NCBI GenBank assembly: GCA_903813345.2
Contig: CAIIXF020000003.1
Span: forward strand, 10,428,931-10,492,930
Length of the DNA: 64,000 nt
Direction: 5' to 3'
DNA from: Owenia fusiformis
Lineage: Eukaryota; Annelida; Polychaeta; Sabellida; Oweniidae
This document shows, in pieces, positions 54,136 through 64,000 of this stretch; the stretch's first letter is position 1; every line of letters starts with the position of its first letter. The notes beneath the pieces are model-generated. The model was not told where the DNA came from. It did not search any database and worked only from the letters and a program-made list of their open reading frames with translations. The position numbers were made by a program, and so were the translations under genes.

Positions 54136-54164
54136 TAAAAAATAACCAAAACTGTCACGAGGGT

Positions 54165-54330
54165 TGCATTTCAAAATGCAAAATAGAGTGGAAAAGAGAG
54201 AAAATGACGAGGAATGAAATAAACAGACACGTAGTCAACACTCTAAATTGTAATAAAATGTCAGAAAATTAAACACTTTATTCAAATTTTAGAGAGAAAT
54301 GGAGTGAAAATGTATCAGCAGACGACATTT
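54165..54330 (+). repeat. 'CAAAATAAAG' family copy just after the stop; contains a possible poly(A) signal
   Basis: ATGCAAAATAGAGTGGAAAA, ATAAACAGACACGTAGTCAA and CACTTTATTCAAATTTTAGA are in family order. AATAAA at 54218-54223 is the first such hexamer downstream of the stop codon, so the repeat may provide the 3' end signal. No further evidence of a cleavage site. Confidence 0.65.
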
Positions 54331-55264
54331 AATATTTGTACATGTACACCCTATTCCACCAATAACTTAATATTATAGAGACTGCACAGTCATGTAACAT
54401 TATACAAAAGGTTTCCACAATTAACAATCGTGTACATTATTTTCACGGGAGATCTTCTGAAATGTACCATCAACTGAGGATATTTAAGAGGATACATTTC
54501 AGAGGATTTCAAAAAAAATAAATCGTTTTCCTTGAGAATAATTTTTGTTGTTGAATATTTTGGAATGCAAGCAAGAATTTATGCAAACATTGTTACATGA
54601 ATCCAAACATTGTTGCATGAATGCAAACATTTTGACAGGTGCAATAACAGGGTGACATGTTAATCCAGTTACAGTGTAGATTTTCATTACCTTTGAATTT
54701 GTTTTGAGTACATTTCCAGTTCAACAGTGGTTAGAAAAGGAATCTGCAGTGCTAGAAACATACTCAAAACAGATTTAAAGATTTACTACACAAAATAAGA
54801 CTTCAAATCGGCTTTGTATAGAAATAGCTCCAAAAATTATTATCCACCATTTGTTGACAGATATGAGGAGTATTATTACCACACGGTTTATTCAATGTAA
54901 ACAGTGTCTGAATGTCTGTAAAATGGTAGCTTTCCAATGGTATATCTCAATGTTATCATTAATTACTATTTCTGACTGTGTAAAATGATAGCCTTCCAAT
55001 GGTATATCAATTATTAATTGCTGCTGTGTTTCGCTGTCTGTAATATGGTAGCTTTCGACACCTCAACTTATTGTCAGACTGTTTCTCAATAGACATGAAC
55101 TGCAAAAATATCAGAATTTAATGATTGCTGTTATTTGGTACATCACGTTGTAACATCAACAACAACATTTTATTTAACATATCAATGCAACTGTAGCATA
55201 GACATTTAATCTGAACACTCGTTGAAAATTGTTTCACATTTTTTTGAAATGTGAACACTTTAGG
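54331..55264 (+). other. 3' UTR or flank, no feature seen
   Basis: AT-rich. GTAAAATGGTAGC-type words repeat a few times at 54.92-55.05 kb (TGGTAGCTTTCCAATGGTATATC and variants). Nothing coding. Confidence 0.5.
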
Positions 55265-55815
55265 ACGTACACAGACTGAAATGTGAACATTTAAAAGTGT
55301 GAACAGACTGAAATGTGAACATTTGAAAGTGTGAACAGACTAAAATGTGAACATTTTAAAGTGTCAACAGACTGAAATGTGAACATTTTAAAGTGTGAAC
55401 AGACTGAAATCTAAACATTTTACAGACTAAAATCTGAACATTTTAAAGTGTGAAAAGACTGAAATGTGAACATTTTAAAGTGTGAACATACTGAAATGTG
55501 ACCATTTTAAAGTGTGAACAGACTAAAATGTGAACATTTTAAAGTGTCAACAGACTGAAATGTGAACATTTTAAAGTGTGAACAGACTGAAATCTAAACA
55601 TTTTACAGACTAAAATGTGAACATTTTAAAGCGTGAACAGACTGAAATGTGAACATTTTAAAGTGTCAACAGACTGAAATGTGAACATTTTAAAGTGTGA
55701 ACAGACTGAAATCTAAACATTTTACAGACTAAAATGTGAACATTTTTAAAGCGTGAACAGACTGAAATGTGAACATTTTAAAGTGTGAACAGACTGAAAT
55801 GCGAACATTTTAAAC
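55265..55815 (+). repeat. 32-bp minisatellite, about 17 copies
   Basis: GTGTGAACAGACTGAAATGT + GAACATTTTAAA recurs every 32 bases (55329, 55361, 55393 and on), with some units shortened to ACAGACTAAAATGTGAAC. A larger block is repeated at about 55.51-55.74 kb. Confidence 0.93.
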
Positions 55816-56123
55816 CCTCTTATGTGTGTGCTTTGAAATGTGAACACTTTAACTGTGTATAGCTTGAAATGTGAACACTATTTCTGGTTGTTTATGGTGT
55901 TCATATTGACAGATTATCATATCGTGCAACTGTAAGTAGAATGAAAACACATGTGCCTATTGTGTATTGTAATCATATATTGTATCATTTCATAGTATAT
56001 ATTGTATTATTTCATAGTGTATATTGTATTATTCAGTATTGTATATTTTACAACATATCTTGCAGTAATTCTGGAGTGACTGGGTGTCAGTTTGAAAACA
56101 AGTGTTTCTCTTTGAATGAGCAT

Positions 56124-56375
56124 GTTTAAAAATGCAAAATAAAGTAAAAAAAGATTAATGTCAGCAATTAGTAAAGTAAACAGGCATGTAGCGTATAATT
56201 TAAATTATATAGAAATGCAAGAAAATCAGACACTTCATTCAAATTTAAGAGAGAAATGAGCGGAATCGGCAAGGAATAAAGTAAACAGGCATGTAGTGAA
56301 CACTCTAAATTGTATAGAAATGCATGAAAATTAGACCGTTCATTGAAATTATAGGGAGAAATGAATGGAATAAGG
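56124..56375 (+). repeat. 'CAAAATAAAG' family, two copies in tandem
   Basis: AAAATGCAAAATAAAGTAAA begins it. AAACAGGCATGTAG occurs at 56,178 and 56,282, and TATAGAAATGCA at 56,208 and 56,313. The spacing of about 105 suggests a duplicated internal part. Confidence 0.8.
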
Positions 56376-56637
56376 GTAAGCAGCATTTAATGCAAAACTT
56401 TGATGTGCAATCTTGCCTCTGAGTAAATGATGTTTATAGAATCTAGTGTCAACCAGGGTTTGACAAATTCACTTTATCACTGACACAAGTCCAATAAATT
56501 CTGCAACCAACTTTTTCTTGGCTCTTCCATGAAATTAAGAATGTCAACTATATGCCTGTTTTATACTTATTTACTCAATTAGTTTATTTATCTCATTTCA
56601 CTGTGTTCTGCAATTTTAAACATCCCTATTCACATTA

Positions 56638-56775
56638 TATGTAAATACAATACAATAAATGTATAAATACAATACATTAGATGTATAAATACAAAACATT
56701 AAATGTATAAATACAATATATTGAATGTATAAATACAATGCATCAAATATATAAATACATTGCATTAAATGTATA
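56638..56775 (+). repeat. ~26-bp microsatellite-like repeat ATGTATAAATACAATACATT
   Basis: Five to six imperfect copies of TAAATGTATAAATACAATACA in a row. Confidence 0.8.
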
Positions 56776-58610
56776 TTGAATACCTGGTTTGTAGACTATG
56801 TATATTTTTATTATTACTTCTTAAGATGAAGTAAAAATGAAGATTTTGTTTGTGTTCTGGAATTTGCCTTAAGTGCTATTTGTTATGTAAACTATATTAA
56901 TGATTTAAAGGTCTGAATGTATAAATCATCTTTTTGTCATTTATTGAAGTATTTGGCTCGATGAAAAAAACATCTTTTGTGTATTTCTGCTAAAAAAGAT
57001 CTTATGACATATCTGTGTGATTAGCGAAACATTTGAAATAAAACCATAATGCACGTTATTTCTGGGTCCTATATGGACAAAATCAAAATGTATGCATGTC
57101 CAGTACATTGTGGTGCAAAAAACCTATGCTTAAATCAGATTATCGTTTTATAAAGGCCTTCTGTATGCTCTTGTTAATTACTAAAATGCCTTATAGTCTA
57201 TAATTTCAAATTCTATTTGTTAATCATTGTATATTTGGCTGTTGATCAGCTTTAGATTATATTTAGTAGCATATTGAATATATTCAGATATAGCATTTTT
57301 CCAGCCAATCAGATATCAATATTTTACTGCTTTATTTCAACATGGTCTGTTTTGATATTATCCTACATATCAAATTGTAAACATGAATTTTGAATAAGGA
57401 ATGAATAAGAAATCGTCGGTCTTGAAAGTGCCAAAAAACAGACCCCTGGCACAGATCCCCTCTGGCAATGGGAACTCATGAAAAATTCTAATCCCATAGT
57501 GCTTTGATTGGCTTTTTGTTAATCATGATCAAACCGAGCCTGCAAAAAATAGTCGGTGCGGATAAATGAGTACTTTGTGTGGAGCCAATGGTCATTTTTG
57601 AATTTCCAATATTTTTAGAACTAAAGAAGATCTAAAAACTCTTTGTTTTAAACTTCACAAATATGAATTCAAAAACGACCCTTGGTTCTACACCAAGTGT
57701 GTTAGCTTCACTGGCAGTTTTTTACTATCTACAGTGAACCATAATTTCATCTTAGATTTTGAGACCAAGATTCAAATACCTCATGTTGTACATTCCAATG
57801 GTAACGGAAATACTTTCACAATATTTTTTTGGCGTTTATCCATCTCGTTAACTGAAGAATTCACTGATCATGGTTCTTGAGGTGATTTCAAACTTTTTCT
57901 CAAATACAGAAAAAGAAAATTATGATCAACATTTTTGAACTCTCAGTTTCCATAGAAACAGCTGTAAATAAAGTAATCCTCGTGTGTAAAATAAAGTCTG
58001 TTTAGGCCATTGGCCATCATGATAAACCATGTCATCTCATTTCTTCTCAGCCCTGAGATGCCATGATATAATGAGCTTGATTTGGCGATCCAGGAGAGCC
58101 CAAAATTGAGGATTTTTAAGATCTTTCATCCCAGCTCATATTTCATCTAATTGGGGTCATTAAACTTGTGTGACTTTGCCTGTTGTACTATCTGCTGTTA
58201 AATACAATGCATAATTATGTAATGTATTAACATTAAGGTAAATGATTATATGATAACTATCACACTTATTGACAGTTATGACTCTTCTCATCTGATGTGC
58301 TCGGATCACAGAATATGCCTCATAATATCAGAGCATGTTTCAGGTGAAACAGAAAGATGCTATGAGTATCAGAATGGCCATTGGCAATCATCAATTTTAC
58401 AAAGGTTTAAAGTGTTTAGAAATTTCTTCGTTATCTTTCTATATGAACTACAGGGTTATTAAATGTGTGACAACTCACAAAGGCATGTTTTGATATCCAA
58501 AATGAAATGAAAGTAAAATTAGCAAGGAATGAAATAAACAAGCTAAATTGTTTATAGAATACAAATTATGTGCAAGTTTGAGTGTGTAAGTTGGAATATT
58601 TGCTTCATAA
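56776..58610 (+). other. flank, no gene recognized
   Basis: AT-rich. A decayed CAAAATAAAG family fragment lies at 58,495-58,560. A 70-codon open frame at 58250-58462 shows no domain. Confidence 0.5.
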
Positions 58611-58614
58611 TAGG

Positions 58615-59135
58615 TTGGAGTTATGTACTTTCTTAGTTGCAGTACTTCACAAGTTATAGTATGTACAATATTTAGTTAGAGTAAGTGCTTCACATGTTAG
58701 AATATGTGCTTCACATGTTATAGTATGTACACTATTTAGTTAGAGTATCTGCTTCACAAGCTAGAGTATGTGCTTCACATGTTATAGTATGTACACTATT
58801 TAGTTAGAGTATGTGCTTCAAATGTTAGAGTATATGCTTCACAAGTTAGAGTATGTGATTCACATGTTATAGTATGTACACTATTTAGTTAGAGTATGTG
58901 CTTCACATGTTAGAGTACGTACACTATTTAGTTAGAGTATGTGCTTCAAATGTTAGAGTATATGCTTCACAAGTTAGAGTATGTGATTCACAAGTTAGAG
59001 TATGTACACTATTTAGTTAGAGTATGTGCTTCACATGTTAGAGTACGTACACTATTTAGTTAGAGTATGTGCTTCACATGTTAGAGTATGTACACTTTTT
59101 AGTTAGAGTATGTGCTTCACAAGTTAGAGTATTCA
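58615..59135 (+). repeat. GTTAGAGTATGTGCTTCACA minisatellite
   Basis: Two alternating half-units, GTTAGAGTATGTGCTTCACA and GTACACTATTTA, repeat about a dozen times. Higher-order blocks (58.8-58.9 and 58.92-59.0 kb) are near-identical. Confidence 0.9.
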
Positions 59136-59392
59136 TTGTTTTTGTTTCCTGTTTACTTTATTCCTTGCAGATTTCACTCTTTTTTAAATTAAAGACTTCT
59201 CATTGGCACAATGTAGTATTCAATTGTATAAAAATGTAAATATGATATTTGTAATAATTATTATTGTAATATTATATAAAGAATTATTTTAATAACAATA
59301 CTGGTGTATTCAATGCATATTATGAACATTTATCAATAATATAAATATCCATCAAGCATATAACTTTCATGTTATGTCAAGTTTTGATTTTT

Positions 59393-59915
59393 ATGTCACC
59401 ACCAACAAGTGGTGACATATTGTTATAGTCTCCATTTTTTGTGACGGCTGGCTGTTGTTGGTGGCTGATGATCGTTGGTTGGCGTCTGTAACAAATTTTT
59501 AAAACTTTCAAGAACTTAAAAATTACTTTAGACTGACTTCAGTTTTTTTCAGAATCATCTACAAGTTTTCAGAAGTTCATACCTGACTTTAGATTTTAAA
59601 TTTGACCTTCTTTGACCTTATCAAGGTCAAAGAATGGTCAAAAAAGTCTTTTTTCAACTTCCCTCAAATTGACCAATTTTTTCAAATTCATCTAGAAGTT
59701 CTCCAAACTTTTAATCTGACTATAGATTTGACCTTCAATGACATTTTAAGGTAAAAAAAGTTGATCTTCAATGACTTTATCAAGGTCAAAAAGGTATTTT
59801 TCAACTTGCTTCAAATTGACCAATTTTTTTTCAAAATCATCTACAAGTTCTCAGAAATTCAAATCTGACTTAAGAGCAACTAGGTGGTGACATTTTGTCA
59901 TGTTAATGCCTTGTT
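59393..59915 (+). repeat. 'GTCACCACC' family, longest copy
   Basis: TATGTCACCACCAACAAGTG..GTGACATATTGTTATAGTC at the left, GGTGGTGACATTTTGTCATG at the right. In between is a degenerate tandem part: CATCTACAAGTT..TCAGAA, TTTGACCTT..TTATCAAGGTCAAA and CAACTT..CAAATTGACCAATTTT, each two to three times. Confidence 0.75.
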
Positions 59916-61430
59916 AGAATCTTAAAGTGCTGTTTGAAGAGGCAACGCAGGTATCATACACAATTCCAGCCAGTTATATTTAGAATTTCAACTATTTTCT
60001 GACCATGAAGATAGGACTATCTTTTAGATCGATTCATTAACTCAAAATAAAAATATATTTAATGATAAATAAGTTAGTTGGTGCAATCAACCCATCAACA
60101 TACTGTCATGATGCTGACCTTAATTTCACCACAATCCTACAAAGTTTTCTTTATTTTAATGTATCAATTAGTTCTTCAAAGGAAAACTGAATTGTTCTAT
60201 AAGACTAGTTTCCATTTATTTTCTCATAGAGAAAAATCAGGCTATCCATTGATTTCAGCCCCCCCCCACACCTAAGGAATAATAACTGATAACTTTAGTA
60301 ACTTTTTTTCGTTGTCTATCTTTTCACGTACCTTCTGGCTTTTCTTAAAACTGATTGAGACATATTTTATCGAGAAAAATTGTGACTCTAACCCCCCCCC
60401 CCCCTAAGGTTGTAAAAAATCCAAATTGTCAGTTGTTTTATTTGAAACGAAACCCCCCTATTTTCTTCGAATATGATTTTTTCATTAACAATGGCTCGAT
60501 ATTGTTATTAGTAAGCTCAAAATACTGGGAATTGAATAACCAATGATTACCTAATACACCTTCATATGATTGTCCGTTCCGAAATCATAGGGGTCAGGGG
60601 GGCAGATCTGCAATCTATTTTAATGTTTTTAGATGAAAATATACGACTATATACTTCATGTAGTTTCATCCTACTCTGACTTCAGTTTATATTTATCCAA
60701 TAAATCATGTCAAATACATCTCTCCAACAATGTTCTTCATCATATGATACGGTTCACTTGAATTGTCGCTTCTTTTAAAGAAATAAGACTGTTAAAGATC
60801 CAGTTTGATGTTAGGTCAAAACGGACATGTATAAGAAGTAATCCATCTTGTGAATGTCATATCTTCTAAGTACATTAACACGGCCTTTTGAATAAAAGTG
60901 CAGTTTTGATTGTTTGCTTGCTCGTCATATTTCTTACCTCATAAATAGTAAAAATCTGTATATAGTGAACACCTGTGAAGTCACAAAAAGTGTTTACTGT
61001 ACGTAGGTATTCACTACAAAGAGTGGATTTTATACAGGAGTCAATATAAAATGTGTTTAGATGTGATGTTCGCTAAACGTAAGTGTAAGTTTTACGGTAC
61101 GATGTTTGAACAAGTTCAATCTGTCAACAAAACTGAAATCAGCCAAATTATATGCATTTTAATTAATAGTTTGAGTAAAATGAACAAAATCTCGCAAAGT
61201 TGAAGCAATTTCTGGGAGACTGATATATTCGTTGCTTTGGATGTTCAAGATGTAGAAGGGTTCCAATTTGTTCAAGAATGGTTTCAAACAAACTTTAACT
61301 CGCAGAATCAATAGCTATAGATTGTATGTAACGAACCTTCCGTCTGTAAGAATAGTTTGAAAATTAAAAACATACATGAATTTGACAAATCGCGGTATAA
61401 AAATGGAGTTTCGCTTCCTTATTGCCCGGC
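59916..61430 (+). other. flank, homopolymer C runs, no gene recognized
   Basis: C runs at 60,260-60,268 and a run of 13 C at 60,392-60,404. Otherwise AT-rich with no supported feature. Confidence 0.5.
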
Positions 61431-61530
61431 TTAAATCACCTCAACACATATTTAGTTACCTCAACACATTAAGTCACCTCAGCACATATTCAACTACCTC
61501 AAAATATTAAGTCACCTCAGCACATAAGTA
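61431..61530 (+). repeat. ~20-bp repeat CACCTCAACACATATTTAGT
   Basis: Five imperfect copies of TCACCTCA(A/G)CACATA..TTAAG. Confidence 0.75.
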
Positions 61531-61869
61531 ACTTCAACATAGTAACCCGGACATAATTGTTCAAGGGTCACATTTTCTTTAATAACTTTTTTAATAAATT
61601 TCAGTATTATCAAATACCGATTGCATATTTGAAAACCAGAGTAAAATTCTGACACAGTCAATACAAGCATATGAGTGGCGCAAATGCATAATTCATCATT
61701 TTGTCTCATATTTGTTCAAAAATGCAAGCGTTTTCCGTGAATTTGTTCAGTTGAAAGTAAATATTTAAGAACTGTCATAGGCGATGAAGTCGTGTAGACT
61801 GCCGCCTTGGTATGAGGCAATGACTGCATTTGCCTACATGAAAAAGTTCATACATTTTATGTATACTAT

Positions 61870-61991
61870 ATCGGTAGGGTCACAGGAATTAGATTAACGT
61901 TTTTTGGCCACTCCAAAACACACAAGATGTGATCGACACTTTCATTGTTGGAAAATATGAGTTGCGCCCCTTGGAGCCAATCCTCCTAGGT
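61870..61991 (-). mobile_element. fragment of the 28.2-kb hAT-like MITE family, inverted
   Basis: TTTCATTGTTGGAAAATAT followed by GGAGCCAATCCTCCT is the reverse complement of the left end of the 28237-28542 element, with substitutions. The other end was not found. Confidence 0.6.
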
Positions 61992-62446
61992 TCACGGCGT
62001 ACAAGAACTTTCGAAAATATTTTCGTTTTAATTTATAGTTCGAAGAAATTCTCTCCCTTCATTAATGATCTATTAGTATCCAAATGTAAATAGTGTCCTA
62101 TTGCAAGAGCAAATAATAATTCAATAACAGAATGTCCGAATTTCAAGCAATTTCGAGAATTACTCTTTCCTGATGTTAAAACTCGAGTACTTTCGTTTTG
62201 AAGTTCGGAGAAATTTAAAGTGCAATTTCATCATATACCTTGCTTAGATCCCCATTTCAGAAGTACTAAACATTAAGTATTATTATGCTGTCCATTAAAC
62301 ATTCATTTTACAAACTGTTCGAAAAATAAGGTTGAGATTATGTTTGCGCATGGAAATGTAACGTAGTGACAAAACCGAGATTTATTTCTTAGGTGATAAA
62401 ATTTTGAATTCTTATTGATTGTTTTGAAAATATTAATACTATGTTA

Positions 62447-63126
62447 CCCTACTATCACACCAAACTAGTTCTCACTGCGTTCTCGAAAACGGGCTTCAAC
62501 TGTATACGAACGGACTGGACCTACTAAGAACCGTTTGGGATCTATTTACAAACTTCATCGAACGTACTCGAACGGGTAGGTCCTCTAGAACTTAGACAAT
62601 GCTCAAAATGTTCTCGTGGTCGTCACGTTCTACAATTAGAACGAGTGACAACGTACTAACGACGAGCTGGACGTACTACGAACGGAACCGTCGTACTTCA
62701 ATCCTACTAGGGACGTTTTAACAACGAGTTGAACTGTCTGCGGACGTGTTGAGAACGAGGTAGAACTAATTGCAAACGGGTTTAAACTGATTAAGAACGT
62801 ATTTAACACTGCTTATGAACGAGTTCGCAAAAATATAGCTATCACACCAAACAAGTTGCCACTGCGTTCTTCAAAACTGGTTCTGTAATCAGGTCATGTT
62901 GACCTTCTAGACTAAGGGACGCGTTCTACGACGTTGCACTCCGACGTGGTGCGACCTGAACGAACTGCGAACGAGATGGACGTATTGAAGACTGTTTAAG
63001 AACGAGGAAGATAATTATTTCAGACATATTTCCCGACCACAGCCAGATTGAGCCCGTTTGACGACGTTTTCGTAGGACTGGCAAGAACGGGTAAGAACTA
63101 GTTTGGTGTGATAGGGGGGTTACCGC
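62447..63126 (+). mobile_element. TIR element 'CTATCACACCAAACTAGTT', copy 1
   Basis: CTATCACACCAAACTAGTTC at the left and AACTAGTTTGGTGTGATAG at the right are inverted repeats. GTTACC (62447-62452 and about 63119-63124) may be a target duplication. The interior is rich in ACGAAC/GAACG words, unlike its AT-rich surroundings, and holds a second left-type terminus (CTATCACACCAAACAAGTTG) near 62841, suggesting a nested or tandem event. No ORF. Confidence 0.75.
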
Positions 63127-63336
63127 TCATTGACTTAATCGTGTACAGTATATAAAAGTTTTAATAAGAATGAAATTACTCCTTTGTCTTGCCTCATTCT
63201 AGACCATTTCTTGTAGTTTGGAGAATCGTATATTTGATAAAATATTCGAAATCTTTGTAATCTTGAAATTAGTTTGAAACCTCTTTACGTTTTGATTAAT
63301 TCTAGCGTCTTTTGGCTTTCTTTTTGGTGTCCCCTG

Positions 63337-63349
63337 CCCCCCCCCCCCC
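63337..63349 (+). repeat. run of 13 C
   Basis: It lies immediately before the second TIR element. The complementary strand is a G13 run. Confidence 0.9.
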
Positions 63350-63350
63350 T

Positions 63351-64000
63351 CCTATCACACCAAACTAGTTATCAATCGTTATTTTCAGTTTTACAAAAAA
63401 GTCGTTCGACTGGCTAAATCTGACTGTGGTCGGGAAATATGTTTATTACAGCTACTACGTTTATAAAAAGTATTCAATACGTCCATCTCACTAGCAAGCC
63501 GTTCAAATTGCACCATGTCGGTGTGCACACGTATTGCAATTGATATCCGATTGCACAACGTCGTTAACGCGTCTCTAGTAAGGTCGAAGTACAGCACATA
63601 GTAGCTCATCTCGTTTGAAGTAAGTTGTGACACGATTTAATCACAAAACGTTATGGTCGCCATCGAATTTTGAGATGATTAAAATTCTAAATCACCTTCC
63701 CATCCTGTCACGTCCATAAAATTCGAAAATGGACCGTAGAGAGTTGCAGCTACGTTCATTTCGTTCGCACACAGTTCATCAATCAAGTTCACGTTTTGAA
63801 GAACACAGTGGCATATAGTTTGATGTGATCGAATATATTTTTGCTAAGTTTATCATGATCAGTCTTTAATACGTCCCAATCAGTTTAAACCCGTTTGCAA
63901 TTAGTTCTACCTCGTTCTCAATACGTCCCAAGACAGTTCACCTCGTTCTAAAAAGTCCCTAGTAGGATTGAATACGACAGTTCCTTTCGTCTAGCTCGTC
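63351..64000 (-). mobile_element. TIR element 'CTATCACACCAAACTAGTT', inverted copy 2, cut by window end
   Basis: It starts CCTATCACACCAAACTAGTT. AATCTGACTGTGGTCGGGAA at about 63417 mirrors TTCCCGACCACAGCCAGATT at 63031, and about 63.86-64.0 kb is the reverse complement of about 62.66-62.80 kb. It is longer than copy 1 by roughly 190 bp. An 80-codon minus-strand frame (63391-63633) has no recognizable domain. Confidence 0.75.

Noticed and set aside
53236-53580. 114-codon hydrophobic ORF in the last intron
   Set aside because: T-rich intron translates to Leu/Phe/Tyr/Ile; nothing supports coding.
63391-63633. 80-codon minus-strand ORF as a transposase fragment
   Set aside because: No DDE, zinc-finger or other transposase motif; copy 1 of the element lacks the frame.

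Overview
This is animal nuclear DNA. It has long AT-rich introns, GT-AG spliced small exons, an APE-type LINE, many MITE-like elements and minisatellites, and no bacterial or organelle gene structure. The only gene I can name is the 3' half of a CARMIL (LRRC16 family) gene on the + strand. Its protein is animal-like but has an invertebrate-style tail longer than that of the vertebrate proteins. The repeat content would suit a marine lophotrochozoan such as a mollusc, but that is a guess; no marker in the window fixes the taxon.

Layout: about twenty-one exons run from 947 to the stop codon at 54133-54135. All splice phases between neighbouring exons agree. In order they encode the helical dimerization region (947 to about 34.5 kb), the acidic linker, the capping-protein interaction (CPI) motif (45.72-45.99 kb), a basic-hydrophobic membrane-binding stretch (46.57-47.2 kb), a conserved AEM...KRA motif (47.78 kb) and a long Pro/Ser-rich tail (49.5-54.1 kb). 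The PH domain and leucine-rich repeats must lie upstream of the window. By family knowledge CARMIL binds and inhibits actin capping protein at membranes and so promotes filament growth at the leading edge.

The introns are mostly repeats. From left to right they hold: a 'GGCCATTTT' array; a two-module composite of 476-bp units with a CTACTCAGC microsatellite (1.3-5.2 kb); duplicated fragments of two exons (5.4-6.0 kb); a 59-bp minisatellite (6.2-7.45 kb); a tRNA-derived SINE; a piggyBac-like MITE; an antisense LINE (12.3-22.2 kb) whose reverse transcriptase is split by a 5.5-kb element with long terminal inverted repeats; a MITE nested in a short repeat array; a 162-bp array (24-25.8 kb); a hAT-like MITE; a second diverged 162-bp array (33.2-34.1 kb); a mariner-like foldback element; a 1.4-kb TATACTGAAAGTATAC-rich element; another piggyBac-like MITE; and an isolated ORF with one membrane segment (38.6 kb).

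Downstream of the stop codon (54.1-64 kb) I see no convincing gene. That flank holds 32-bp and 44-bp-class minisatellites, copies of dispersed repeat families also found in the introns, and at the right edge two inverted copies of a TIR element forming a large imperfect palindrome cut by the window end.
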